Positions 11,838 through 24,063 are shown, numbered from the stretch's first letter. The stretch is 64,000 nucleotides of DNA from Scleromitrula shiraiana (GCA_028455995.1 JABELC010000001.1:2902501-2966500); one strand, 5' to 3'. Program-made: numbers and translations. Notes: a model not told the origin generated them from the sequence alone.

Positions 11838-14803
11838 ATGACTGAAGCTGAGAATTTCGAAGAGGATCTCTTCGCTGATTTGTACGTACCATCCAACCGG
11901 GCGCGTGGGCAAGAACTGGATCAGATCTTCTCGTTGAGAACCTCTGGCCACTTCTTACATTTCTCAAACGACTTGCGCAAAGTAATCAGCTAACAAATCC
12001 ATTACAACAGGTATACTGAAGATGATAATGCTGCGAAGCCTGTCGAGACAGCACCTGAACCTAGTGCTCAGCCGCCTGCAGTTCAGCCAGAGGTAAAAAA
12101 TGAACAAAATTTCGAACAAGATGAACATAATGGAGACGGAGATGAAGACCAACAAATGTACAATGGTGAACAAGATGTGGATGATGAGATAGATTTCAAT
12201 CTTGGAAATGGGAATAGTAACGATAATGGATATGATGCATCTTCGAATAATCATGAAGCACATGGAGTAGGAATCAAGGAAGATGGGTAAGATTGCAAAT
12301 TTTTCTTTTTTTCAAGTATTTATTATTGTAATGCCGCGCAGTCAGCATCATGATTGTAGCTTCGAACAAACTCAGGGTTGGATGAACTTCATAATACAAC
12401 GCGAACACTAAGGAAGTCACGCTTAATCGGTATCATTGGGGACGGGAAAGGGACAAATTTTGGCTTTAGTGGTGGAAGGGGGCAATAATGCTGGGCATGG
12501 TGCTGGTAATGACTCTAAGAATTGGATTGGCGAAAAAGCTTGGGAGCTATATGATATGAAAGTGGCAATACTCTGAAGGTGCTTGAGCGCAAGAATGGTT
12601 CCCTGCTGCTTGCTAAGGGGTTGACTATGGTCGTAGCAATTGCTAAATCGTGAAGAGGAAAATGAGATGGGAGGAGGTTCGGATTCTGTTGATTTGAAGA
12701 GGGTGGGCATAAACGCCATATATTCGACATCCTACAGCGGCCATAGTCAAGCCTACTACTATTACTACTACTACATAGCCTATTGTCGAGATATTCTTCA
12801 TAGAGCAACAGAGGACACAGATAGGCCATAGCTCATAGCTCCATCGCCAGTACCTAGCATCACGATAGCAAAACACACGATAGTTTTTGGATATCTTTTG
12901 GTGCCATTCGTTCTACCGTTATTGCATGACTCAAAAAGCAATATGTTGAGTTGAGTTAGGTCTATGGATGTGTGTGTGCTTCCTGGCATCGAAACCCCCA
13001 TCTGCCATTAGCCTAGGAAGTTCTTCACATTCCAGATTCGACGCCGATAAAACCCAATGCTTTTTTGCTTGTTCACTATCAGCCACCCAATCACATATTA
13101 TCCATGAGGACAAGAGACGTGGAGTTTGTTCAGCTACGAAACCAACCCTGGAAAGCTTCGATGAATTTCTTAGACCATTCTAATATGGGACGCGTTACAC
13201 ACTTATTTTCATATAGATTTATAAAAAATTTGAGATGCTAATTATTAATTGTTTAGTAAAATGTTTATTGGTGGATTGAATTGGGAGACTACAGATCGTA
13301 AGACTAAACCGCATGTTGAAACAATACCCCCTGCAGTTTACTAACCATAACATAGAATCATTGAAAGAGTATTTCTCTCAATTTGGTGAAGTGCTCGAAT
13401 GTACCGTGATGAGAGATGGGGCTTCCGGAAGATCTCGAGGATTTGGATTCTTGACCTTCAAAGATGCCCGAACTGTCAATATTGTAATGGTCAAGGAACA
13501 TTACCTTGATGGCAAAATCGTAAGACCCGACTTTTCAACTACTGATAATTCCTCTCGTTGCTACCCTTCTAAATTTTCTTCTTCGAAAAACACTGGCTTA
13601 CATACAACCTTCAAGATCGATCCAAAGCGCGCTATTCCCCGAGACGAACAAGAACGTACTAGCAAGATTTTCGTAGGTGGTGTCAGTCAAGATGCTACTG
13701 AGCAAGACTTCAAGGAGTATTTCACACAATTCGGTCGAGTTGTTGATGCTACTCTCATGATGGATAAGGATACAGGTCGACCGCGAGGGTTCGGATTCGT
13801 CACATTTGATAGCGAAGCAGCTGTCGAAGCCTGTTTGGAGGGACCACTCGAGATTCTTGGCAAACCTATCGAAGTCAAGAAAGCCCAACCCCGAGGCAAC
13901 ATGCGGGAGGAAGAAGAAGCTCGTGGTAGTAGTGGTGGGGGAGGAGGGGGAGCCCGTGGACGTTTTAAGAAAGGAAATTTCAACGACGAACCTCAGAACT
14001 CCAATCAACAACAACAACAAGGAGGAAACCAAATGGCCCCGGGTGGTATGACTCCACAACTGATGGCTCAATACTGGCAACGTATGCAACAATACTTCGC
14101 CTTAATGCAGCAACAAATGGCTATGGGTGGTGGCCGTGGAGGTATGCCTGCAGGAATGCCAGCTATGAACCCAGCAATGATGGCACAAATGCAACAAATG
14201 CAACAGCTACAGCAAATGCAGCAAATGCAAGGCGGTGGCGGAGGAGCCCGTAGTCAGAGTCCTCAATCCCCCAATCCCGGTATGGCCGCAATGGCTGGTA
14301 TGAACCCAGCTATGATGCAGCAAATGCAACAGATGCAGATGCAACAAATGCAAGCTATGGGTGGGGGCGCCGGTATGGGAGGTGGTAACTTCAATGCTGG
14401 CGGTGGAAGTAACCCCGGTGGTCGAATGGGTACACCTGGCTACAACGCATACGAACAACAGATGTTCGAGCAACAAAAATACGAACAGCAACAAATGAGA
14501 CGTGCTCAACGCGAACAATCACAATACGGAAACCAAGGCGGATATGGAATGGGTGGACCTACCAGCTGGGAAGGCATGTATGATGATGTACCGCAGCCCA
14601 ACACTGGAAGTGGGGGACGAGGCGGATTCGGTAGGGGTGCGGCTAGTCATAGGGGAAGCGTACCACCTGCTCAGACGGGTCCTCAGAGTGCACCGCCTGC
14701 TAATGCACCTACAGGTCCGAAAAATGCGGGAAAACCGGGTGCTAATTATAGGGGTGGTGGAAGAGGTGGTTCGAGGGGCTTTCATCCTTATGCTAGGGGT
14801 TAA
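11838..14803 (+). CDS. HRP1: HRP1/NAB4-like RNA-binding protein (cleavage factor I subunit)
   Basis: Five exons (11838-11881, 12011-12286, 13257-13297, 13356-13519, 13616-14803) give 570 aa with consistent phases. Residues 1-107 are acidic. RRM1 begins KMFIGGLNWETTD (RNP2) and contains RGFGFLTF (RNP1); RRM2 has KIFVGGV and RGFGFVTF; the linker KIIDPKRAIPRDEQ joins them. The rest (about 300 residues) is Gln/Met/Gly-rich with RGG-like ends, a prion-like tail. The yeast homologue binds UA-rich signals in mRNA 3' ends, acts in cleavage and polyadenylation and shuttles to the cytoplasm. Intron 2 is 970 nt, very long for this genome. Intron 4 (13520-13615) is 96 nt and has no stop, so its retention would stay in frame. 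Splice sites around both rest on conserved RRM residues. Confidence 0.93.
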
Positions 14804-15482
14804 TTGATCGATCGACCGATCACTTTTCTCGCTTCATTGATTTTCCATTTTCCATTTTTCTTCTTCTTCTTCTTCTTCTTCTTCTTCTTCTATTGGAAGA
14901 GATTACAGGGTATTTCAATATGCTAGGTCGATCAAATAGCAACGGAGAGAAGAGTCTCGATAATCTTCTCAACCCTCCTTTTCCCAAACCTTAAAATCCC
15001 ATCACATTTTCAATATCCGGCCCAACCCATTTTCTGCATAGCCATTTCGAATTCTTCCTCATTTGCACCCACACTTCCGGACACATATCTGCGTTTCTGC
15101 CATTTCCGGATTCTCATTGCACTTTCTTCTTTCTCTTTTTTTCCCCGGGTAGTAATGGAACGGAATGGAATGGCATGGATGGATGGGGGTCATTTTCCGT
15201 ATTAGGTATCTAATGTTCAAGGGGTCTATCCAATCTGCAAAATTTTCATTGCATGCATGCATGTTGCATGTTGCATTTTTTTTTTTTTTTTTTTCAATCC
15301 AAAAGGGAGCTTAAAAATTTGTACATTATCGCGAAATCACAAAATTATATCACATATTTGGCTATAATAGGGGAATGAAAAAAAAAAAGATACCAGAATT
15401 ATCATGAGTGGTATTGTGATTTTTACTCTGAAGTTCATACACCAATTGTGAAATGCCCTTCTTCATTCCAGACATGAACTGA
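14804..15482. other. 3' flank between convergent HRP1 and dioxygenase genes
   Basis: No gene is seen. It contains a CTT trinucleotide run (about 14858-14890), an ATGCATGC/TTGCATG tract followed by about 22 T (15248-15294) and an A-rich run near 15377-15389. The 3' UTRs of the two convergent genes lie here. Confidence 0.5.
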
Positions 15483-16566
15483 TTATAATCTGGTGAACCC
15501 CCCCTCAGAAGGCTGTAACCAATTCCTCTCATCATATTCCCAACCCTCTGCCCCCTCAATAACATGAAACGTATAAATAATTCTCCCCTTACTACTCGTA
15601 TTCCTCTCACTCCTATGCAACAAATTCCCATGAATAAGCACCAAATCACCCGCCTTCACCTCCCCAAAAACATAATTCCCCTCATCCCCCTTCTCATCCT
15701 CCCCATCCACAGGATCCCTACTCTCCAACCCCCTCGGAAATTTCCCTCCCTCATTCTCCACAAACTCCGTCCCCACACTCCTCCCCTCCTCATCCTTCTT
15801 CCTAACTAATCTCTTTCTAACACCACACCACCTATGACTCCCCCCCCAAAAACTCAAACACCCATTCTCCCTCGTCGCATCCTCAAGCGCATACCAGAAC
15901 CCCACCGCGCTCGGCGGCTCCGTATACAAAAACGTGCTATCCTGGTGCGCGTGCACCACGCCCCCAATCTCTGCATTCTTGCAGATTATCATCGATTGCA
16001 GACATTGGGGTTGGCGGAAACCGAGGGAGTAGGCGATGGCGGAGGGGGAGGAGGGGGAGGGCGTGCTGAGCAGGGAGGCGAAGGGGGGGGAGTGCATGTG
16101 TAGGGCGTGGCCGATTTTGTTGACGGAGAGGTGTTTGGGTTTGAGGAGGGCGCCGGTTGGGGAGAGGGCGTCTGGTTTGGAGATTTGGTTAGTTGAGTGT
16201 TTTCATTTCGTTCCTTTTCTCAAGTCCCCACGACAAATACATCTCTTCTCTTCCACCTCTGAAATACCACATAATTAAATACATAAATAATCACTCACCC
16301 TCTTCAAAGAAAAACCGAATCTTATCCCCACTCTCCAAAAAATAATCATCACCCACATGTTCCACACCGTCTCCCTCCCCCGTACTAAACTTCGTCATGG
16401 GATGATCTTCTAGCGAGAAATTATTAAGCATAGAGTTTGTTTCGGCGAGAAGAGAGGAGACGGTTTCGGGGGAGAGTGCTCCGGGTATTATTAGGTAGCC
16501 GTCCTGGTTGAATTTATCGAGTTGCTCTTGGGTGAGACCTTTGGGTGGATGGTGGGTTGGCGCCAT
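15483..16566 (-). CDS. Phytanoyl-CoA dioxygenase-family protein (PHYHD1-like)
   Basis: Two exons (16566-16299, 16171-15483) give 318 aa, the usual size for PHYHD1 proteins. The N-terminus carries the family start LDKFNQDGYLIIPGALS. The iron site of a 2-oxoglutarate/Fe(II) dioxygenase is visible as HQD in VHAHQDSTFLYTEP, the distal His in LIHGNLLHRSERN and the Arg (RIIYTFH) that would bind 2-oxoglutarate. NGCLSFWGGSHR matches the NGxLWxxPGSH region of the family. The substrate is not known for fungal members. The protein ends Thr-Arg-Leu, only weakly like a type 1 peroxisomal signal. Acidic Gly/Glu/Asp-rich residues between the HQD segment and the distal His form a loop (about residues 230-265). 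Confidence 0.88.
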
Positions 16567-17214
16567 GTTTAATGAATGAAGGTATCAATGGGGGGTATTT
16601 GTCCTGGTTTGAGGTTGTGGTATTGAGGTGAAGTGAAAGTGTTGTAGGAATGAAGATGGGGGTGGTTGGAGATATGGAAACTGCAATTGCTTATCGATAT
16701 CTACCCCTCTTCCTCGGTCGCTTATTATCGGAATCCAGCATGGCATGTAATTTTTGAAGAATTTGTAATAAAATAGGAAAAAAATCATTTTGAAGTCATT
16801 CAAGATATATATTTCCCTGCATACCTATGTAGATAGCTAGTAAATATAATAAGTTCATTGTTGATCTTTGAACGTACAGAATCCCCGTGGGCGCTATACA
16901 CAACTACCAGTCGACCTACAGACTAGAGTGCTATGTATGCTATGATTAGAGATATTTTGAATATTGAGATCAAGTAGGGGAGATTTTTGATGTATTTATT
17001 TCACAATGACCTCGAGGTCTCGTGAACTTTTAACTAACATTTTACATATCACAGCTTCAGTCTTTCCGAAAAAGCAGAGCTCGGCAAGGATAACTAACTC
17101 CGAGCTCTACATACAGATATCTGATCTAATCTCCAAAAGGATGAAACTCCATGCTAACTCCCCACTTATTCCCTTGAGTTAATTCGCTAAAATTTGCAAA
17201 ATCAAAAAGATACC
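16567..17214. other. Intergenic, nothing recognised
   Basis: Upstream flank of the dioxygenase gene and downstream flank of the tRNA. Short ORFs here lack codon or domain support. Confidence 0.4.
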
Positions 17215-17332
17215 TGAAGGCTGTGGGGTTCGAACCCACGCATCTTTCGATAATGGTGATCTGCTACTTGTCTTCAGAAGAGAAGAAAAGACGGCTTAAA
17301 ACCATCGCCTTAGACCACTCGGCCAAACCTCC
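17215..17332 (-). tRNA. tRNA-Leu (anticodon UAA) with intron
   Basis: On the minus strand the acceptor 5' strand GGAGGTT (17332-17326) pairs with AGCCTTC (17222-17216, including G-U pairs), followed by discriminator A (17215). The D arm is GCC...GGC with the GAGTGGTCTAA loop. The anticodon stem ATGGT/ACCAT encloses TTTAAGC, giving anticodon TAA. A long variable arm (ATC GAAA GAT) marks a class II tRNA. The T arm is GTGGG TTCGAAC CCCAC. A 36-nt intron (17294-17259) sits just 3' of position 37, the canonical place. The mature length is 82 nt before CCA addition. Confidence 0.93.
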
Positions 17333-18286
17333 CCAGTGAGCTTTACCATCTTGAGATGATTGTTTTGAAGTTGAGGCCTATTAGAATTTATATTATCTAT
17401 CTTTTAGACACCGCCGAAAAAGATATCTTCTCAAAAAGTAAGAGAAAACTCCATATGTATATTGATAGGCATTTCAATTTTATAGACATATCAAGATGTA
17501 ATGAGTCCTGCCAAACATTGATATTACAAAAACAAGTCGGTTAAAAATTCACAAACATTCTGAATGTCTTTGTGCTAGAAATTTTATTTTGATAACAAAA
17601 TGATTGTGAATGAAGACGTTTTCTATAAAAAGTGCAATACTGCAAGATTGTCTAGGAAAGCCTTATTCAAGTTCCAAGAGACTCTTGGGTTGATATATCT
17701 AATAGCTGCTTGGTTCGTTTGTGTCAAAGAAATCGAATTGCTAACAAAAGCTCCCTTTATAAGCTTTGACCTTCTTTGAAAATTGATTCCATTATTGGAA
17801 TGGGAACGAGCAGTTTAATATTCTGAAAGGGGAAGTATACAGATAGAGTGGTAGTTTTTGATGATTGAGGAAACTTTCAATTGAATTACAGCACTTATAA
17901 TAAGTTTGTTAATTATGAAGTTTGTACTACAACTAAAGTCCGTTTGTTATAGTGTCTGTAACTTTGACTGGTTACCCTCCTATACCCAGTCCTCCGGAGT
18001 GGAGTGAAGTGGCTGGTAAGGGCGAAGATATCACTCTCGGGATAAGGCTTTTCTTGTTATGATGGGGAATCTGTTTTCATTATGAATTGAGTGATTGTTT
18101 TGCTTGATGCATTGGAAGGATCTAATGGTTGAATGGTATCCATGCATTGGTATGTAATGATAGGGCATAGTGACCCCAAAATTTTATGTCGATGACTTCG
18201 CCCGAATTCAAATGCATAGTTTTAGAAGCATACTAAATGTGGAATGTGTAGGTATACAGAAAGTATTAAAAATCCTTGATTGACGA
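17333..18286. other. Intergenic, nothing recognised
   Basis: AT-rich flank of the tRNA and of the BTB gene. No coding region, repeat or RNA gene is recognised in about 950 bases. Confidence 0.4.
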
Positions 18287-19500
18287 TTAATCATCTGGAA
18301 TAGTAGCCATGAGATGTGGAGTGAGGGTTTGCGCCATCGTTAAGTCCATGTTAAGGTACTGATTATCGGACACAGCAACCGGTATAACTTGAGACTTTTT
18401 CCCCTTTTTGAATTCACCAAGTTCTAATCCACACAAGCTTTTTTCGAGATTCATCAACTCGGTATCGATAGCTTGCTTGACACCATGAGTAGACCAATGA
18501 CGATACTCAAATCCTTTGAATGGAGATATCTTATCGCAGAGTCCAACAACATGAACTTTTCGAACCTGATCTACTACGAAGTTGAATGTTGACTTTGTTT
18601 CGTGAATGTCAGGTACGGGGAATATCCCTAATTCGATGGAACTCTGAAGTAAAGTCCCTAAAACCATACCACTGCATTCAAAACTGTCCTTTCGGGGTGC
18701 TGTGCAATGGTGCTTTCCTGTGTTTATTATCGTTGCAACGATTGAATAAGCATCAGCAATCGCAGTCATCCTACGTTCCTGGATAGCATCTACGACGATG
18801 TTAGTTTGAATTTTGATAGTCTGAAAGTGTGGGATATCTTCTTACCAAGTACCCGATCTGGTATCGGAATATCATCGCGATCCTCACCAATCCTACCATG
18901 ACTTTGTCGTTCTGCAATCTTTGTAATATCCTTGAAGATTTGAGATTTCTCGAATACCCAAGATATACTAAGCCATGGGAGAAGATTATCCGTCATTTCC
19001 TCTGGTAATTGACGTTCCAGTAAAGAAACCCATCTATCAGACATTATCTCCACGACCTCATGCAATTGATACTTGTCGACAAGGGTAGAAATTCTATATA
19101 GAAGATCTAGATTTACTTCACGAGGGACACTTCGAGTACGTCCATGGACAATATTCAACAAGATAGCAAAAGCATCGGGATCATCATCAGGGAGTGAAAT
19201 CTCGGCCTTGCCTGTGGAATTCAATTCTAGACCTTCTCTGAAATGGTCCCGTTGAAGCATGGCTTTGAATACTGGTGAAGCAAGTTGCATGTGTTTCGAC
19301 GAAACTAACATATGTACATCTTCTGTCTCTTCTGTTGGAGCAGATTCTTCTCCCGAAATGTCTTCTTTACAAACAACATTATCTGTTTCTGTGCTGTTTA
19401 CATCGCCAACACCGTCGTGTTCATCCGTAATATCCAACTCTGAAAATCGTACAAGAATGAGGAGTAAATCTCCATCGGGATCAAAAGTAAGTAACTCCAT
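18287..19500 (-). CDS. BTB/POZ domain protein
   Basis: Two exons (19500-18846, 18789-18287) give 385 aa. I use the ATG at 19500; an upstream TTG would add two residues. The N-terminus reads FDPDGDLLLIL and is followed, after an acidic insert, by the BTB core VHMLVSSKHMQLASPVFKAML and the helical FAILLNIVHGR and DLLYRISTLVDKYQL segments, a typical fungal BTB protein layout. The C-terminal half (after about residue 225) has no known motif. BTB domains mediate dimerisation and often recruit cullin-3; fungal members of this kind are mostly uncharacterised. The immediate downstream DNA is open for about 950 bases before the tRNA. Confidence 0.85.
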
Positions 19501-19910
19501 TCTCAAACCAAACTATCTCGACCAAAACACGATGGGAATTGTAATTTCAATCTGGTATAGTATTTTGTTTGAAGGTTTGATCAATGGAGTACATGGTGAA
19601 TGGACTTTATATTTGAATATGAAATGATCTTTCTGCCGCCTAACAAGAGCGAAAGCTGCTGCCTGTAACAGGTGAGCATCCGTAAATAAGAGAGGTGTAA
19701 GAGTATCCATGATGGTGTGATTTTATCGAGAATCTCGGATAAGTTACTAAGCACACCCTTCCAGTGTATGCCATTTTTTGAGGTGAGATTTTCCATCACC
19801 TCACTCATTTGAATTGCGTTACAGTGATCCACAACTTATACTTAAGCAAATTTTAAAAAGACGCGTTTTGACGCGACGAACTTATATTATACCTTTTTAT
19901 ATCAACCACA

Positions 19911-20327
19911 ATGCCTCCAGTACGCACTCCTTTACGTTCAATTAGTGGTGATCGAGTTAAGAAGCAGCACCTTACTCCATATCAACGTGGTAAAATCGTT
20001 GGTAAGGCAGAAGAGGGGGCTAGTTCGTACAAAATTGCGAAGGACCTCAATTTGGATGAAAATACGGTCCAATACACTATACGGCAAGACAAATTGCGCA
20101 ACGAGGGAGAATCTCTGCCTCGAACCCCTCGGCAGAAATCATATACTGATCGAGACGAACGTTCTATTATACGTTTTGTACGATTATATCCAAAGGCAAC
20201 TTACCAAGAGATGATTGACACGTGCGGGGTGCAATGCTCGATCACTACTATTAAGAAGATTCTAAAGGCGCATGGAATCTCTAATTGGAGGGCTAGAGAG
20301 AGGCCAGAACTCACGCCGGAAAACTAG
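19911..20327 (+). mobile_element. Tc1-type transposase N-terminal fragment (paired HTH)
   Basis: One ORF of 138 aa. Residues 20-70 (LTPYQRGKIVGKAEEGASSY...) form a first helix-turn-helix as in Tc1/Tc3 and Pogo-like DNA-binding regions. Residues 90-135 (DERSIIRFVRLYPKATYQEM... then SITTIKKILKAHGIS) match the second HTH of Tc1 transposases (Transposase_5-like). The ORF stops exactly where the DDE catalytic domain would begin (ELTPEN then stop), and I find no DDE motif downstream. It is either a truncated relic or a stand-alone DNA-binding protein derived from a transposon. No terminal inverted repeats were found by eye. Confidence 0.75.
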
Positions 20328-20470
20328 CTCAGTGGATCGCATCAATGATATGGACATCACTATTGCTGATAAATCAATGCAGCTTACAAACGAGACATGG
20401 CATGCATGCCATGCCTATCAATTAGTGGTATATTTTCTCGTGTTGTCGCGATTTGTTTCGATTTGTTTCG

Positions 20471-21474
20471 ATGGAGCGTTCTTTTCAGCGTGCCCATTCT
20501 TCCACAAGTGCCAATAATTCTCATGGATCAAAACGTCATGGCCGGCCTGTAATTCCACCTTCTGAAGCTCCAGCGATCGAGGTATATAGTGTTCTTTCGC
20601 TTGTTACTCTCCTTTCCTCCTATCGTTCAATTACTGAGTTTTGTAGATTCAAAGATCAAGAGTACGGCGTGCACAAAATGCTTTTCGTATTCGGAATAAG
20701 AATCATGTGAGCTTCCTAAAAAACAGGGTAAAAGAATTAGAAGGAATTGTGGAGGCAATGACCGATTCATTTATGGATGTCAGTGATCAAATTCTGAGCT
20801 TACCTGGCACGGAGCTAGAAGCTAAGGAGGTGTTGCGGAGTGGCATGGAAAAGTTCTTGGAATTGGGCAAACGAGCTGAGATCAATGAGGAAGAAGCGTC
20901 AGGACAAGAACCAGGAAAGCAAAACATGGTAGAGAAAAGAGCTCAAGGACTTGATTCGTTGGGCTACGAGTCCACGTTTAGGGATATCAATACAAGAGAA
21001 CTAGCACGCAGCAACCCACCGAGAGACGAATTTCAATCTATGGGTCTCAATAATGATCCCATGCTTTCATTCTCTCAATTTGGAACGCCGCAGTATTTTG
21101 CAACAATAGCACCTCAATACTCAGACTCTGGCTCTCGGGAACATCAATATCTACCCCCTTCTCCTCTACAAAGTTATGCACTATTACATTGCCAATCTTC
21201 CCAATCCAGCTACAGTGCGCTACCCTATATTCTTGCCGGCCATGACAGTTTCGCGGCCCACCTTTATTTTACTACTATACTATTTTGCTTTCAATCGATT
21301 CGTGGAGAGCCGTCTCACGCCTTTTATGCAACTCGATTTTTCCGCTACAAACTAAGGTACGAACGACTCGCTCGCATCCTCGCAGTTGTAGGAGCCTTTC
21401 AACGATATGTCGCCTCACGAAGTAGCAAAGGTCATAGGTGCCGAAACTATCGTGACATACTGCGTCTTTTGTAA
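20471..21474 (+). CDS. bZIP-like transcription factor, 3' end probably disrupted
   Basis: Exons 20471-20581 and 20647-21474 give 312 aa. The basic region spans the splice junction (IQRSRVRRAQNAFRIRNKNH) and runs into a short zipper (SFLKNRVKELEGIVEAM), a layout I know from fungal bZIP proteins with a VRRAQ.AFR basic motif. The middle is low complexity. After about residue 235 the reading becomes unlike any domain, while a different frame at 21407-21607 (residues VAKVIGAETIVTYCVFCN and a coiled C-terminal helix) looks more protein-like. That suggests frameshifts near 21275-21410, or an intron I cannot place. It could be a functional truncated factor or a pseudogene. Confidence 0.6.
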
Positions 21475-21607
21475 CATCAATCAGAACGTGCGATGTGTCA
21501 ACTACAAAATATTTACACGCATGCAAGAAAAGGTCGCAGAGATAGAGAGAAACATCGATGGGTTGGATATTAGGATATTTCAACACCAGAAGAGGCTATT
21601 CCTTTGA

Positions 21608-22277
21608 CCCAAGCGTGATGTCTAAGCACCGTAATAGCAATGTCAGAACTCGCCCACGAAGGAAGGCTGGTGATATCCTGCTCATTATGTTTTTTAAGAC
21701 ACCCAGATCAGATGATATGATACATACATTTCCTTATACTATCAAACAGAATATTTTATGCCATGCTGCCTGCTGCTTGCTCATGCAATCGTTGATGAGA
21801 ATCTACGTGACACTGAAGATGTTTATCTCAAGTGAATTGCCATCTTGAAACGAGCTTATATTTTTTCTAATATCCGTTCAAAACATGAATACTGATATAT
21901 CTTTTGAGCTAAAGTATTTTGATTGTATGTGTAAAATATAGATATTCAACAAAAGCATATATGATTGTATTATATATTAATTGAACAGACATTCAAAACT
22001 TGAATAGCTCGAAAACAAATACGATATCACATATTAACGACTTCATCAAAACTATACCAACAATATCTGGAATAATGCCAGCACACTTCTTTTACTGCAT
22101 CTATAGTTGATAATCAAACCAATCGAACCCCAAACTATCCCGCTAGGTGAGTCAGCATTTGTCAATTACCCCACTATTCAGATACGGACGACAACATTAT
22201 CTCTAGATCCTTCACAATTTATATCAAATCGGTCAAACTAATAAACATAACTTGAGTATTTTTATTGTTTATTCGAA
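21608..22277. other. Intergenic, nothing recognised
   Basis: AT-rich flank between the bZIP-like gene and the FAD oxidoreductase; it should contain the latter's promoter. A 96-codon open frame at 21558-21848 has no support. Confidence 0.4.
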
Positions 22278-23818
22278 ATGGCAGTCCTCGAAGAAATCGC
22301 AGGTCAATCAACCCTCCCAACTCCAAATCCTACTAAATCCTTTTGGCACAGTCAGCCATCTGAAATCTTGCTTGGTCATAGGACCACTTCTTCACTACCA
22401 TCGAAAGCGGATGTCATTATCATTGGAAGTGGTGTTGCTGGAGCATCAGCTGCTCGCTTTATTAGGCAAGACGCCATCGGGAAAGATCTCAATGTTGTGA
22501 TGCTTGAGGCAAGAGAGGCATGCTGGGGAGCTACTGGGAGAGTAAGTCATGCCCACTAGAGTAATATCGGATCAAACGTGATTTATTTGGGACTAATGGT
22601 ATTTGTGATGATCAGAATGGTGGGCATTGTCAACCGCTTCTATATCTTCAGCCTCCAGACGTCGCAACTTTTGAGCTAAAGACTTATGAGAATATCAAGT
22701 CTCTTATCGAAGAGAATGACATCCAATGCGATTGGAAATCATTAAGTTCGTGTCATGCTTACATGAGCGAAGATATTTTTCAACAAGCTGCTGAAAAGGC
22801 AAAAGCCTTTAAAGATTCATCCGATCTAGGCCATTTAGTATCAGTCGTAACCAAACAATCTACCAACCCATCTCTAGCCGATCTTCGAGTCCCTACCGCA
22901 GCAGGAGCAATTATAACATCAAAAGCGGCCTCCTTGTGGCCCTACAAACTTGTATCTTGGATTCTCGAGAATCTTCTCTCGCAAAATGAGTCCTCCACCA
23001 CCACCCCAAAATTCAATCTCCAAACAAGCACGCCCGTAACTCGATTACAAAAAATCAGCTCTTCAGAATGGATAATCCATACTCCTCGCGGACAGATCGT
23101 TGCGCCTAAGGTCCTCCTCACCACAAATGCATATACATCCTACCTCCTCCCCTCATTCAGCGATCTAATCGTTCCTGTTCGTGGGGAGATGTCCTCTCTT
23201 ATCCCCCCACCCACCATGTTCCCAGCGAGTACTTCTAATAAACCTCTCCAATATTCATATGGAATCATGGGCCATGGCCATCGCAACGTCAACCGAGACG
23301 ACTACCTCGTGCAACGTCCTTTTTCTCAAACCACTACCAATACCTCATTATCTACAGGCGGCGAACTTATGTTCGGTGGCGCCCGTGGATACGCCGCCAA
23401 AGCTGGTGTAGGCGTCTCCTCTGACTCTAGCATCGACCCCCCTGCAGCCGAGTTCCTCCGTCGCCAACTCCCTATCGCTCTAGATCTAAACAATAACCAG
23501 GAAGAGCTCAAGGCTTCATATGAATGGAGTGGAATCATGGGGTATAGTCGTGATCATTGGCCATGGGTTGGAAGTGTACCCGAGGAGATGGGTGGTGGAG
23601 AGGGGCTCTATGTTTGTGCTGGGTTTACGGGACATGGGATGCCGGTTGCGAGGGGGTGTGCATGGGGGATTGTGGGGGTGATGCTGGGTGGTGAGGGAAA
23701 GAGAGAGGAGGATGAGTGGCGGGTGCCGGAGAGGTATTGGGTTAGTATAGAGAGGGTAAAGAAGGCTAGAGAGGGGGATACAGTAAGAATTGCAGATAAG
23801 AAAGGCGTCTTTTTCTAA
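22278..23818 (+). CDS. FAD-dependent oxidoreductase (DAO family)
   Basis: Two exons (22278-22541, 22616-23818) give 488 aa. The dinucleotide-binding motif is VIIIGSGVAGASAARFI at about residues 50-66, followed by the flavin-contacting ATGRNGGHCQP formed across the splice junction. The C-terminal FAD-binding region is seen in WSGIMGYSRDHWPWVGSVP and AGFTGHGMPVARG, as in fungal D-amino-acid-oxidase-like (DAO/GlpD-type) flavoenzymes. No signal peptide or membrane segment is seen, so it is probably cytosolic or peroxisomal. The substrate is unknown; amines or amino acids are common for the family. The adjacent amidases could in principle supply amines or acids, but shared metabolism is speculation. 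Confidence 0.88.
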
Positions 23819-24063
23819 GAGGGAGTTAAATTGGATGCATGAAATCATGATGAAATTCTGTCCAGGTTATGGTATGGTGTTCATTGAGCGTAAAGATTAG
23901 GTAGGCTCGATTAATGAAACACAGTTGATAGGAAAGGATTCAGAAACCTTGGATAAGAAACTTGACTAGAAATGAAGAAGTGACTGCCATTTACCGGTTT
24001 CAATTATACACATTGTGGCCTATTATTCTGTCACCCTTGCTAGAGGTATATTGGTCCATTTAT

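Noticed and set aside
12515..13183. ORFs inside the long HRP1 intron (for example 12968-13183 plus and 12829-12515 minus)
   Set aside because: No recognisable domain and no splice partner; the intron ends are fixed by conserved RRM sequence.
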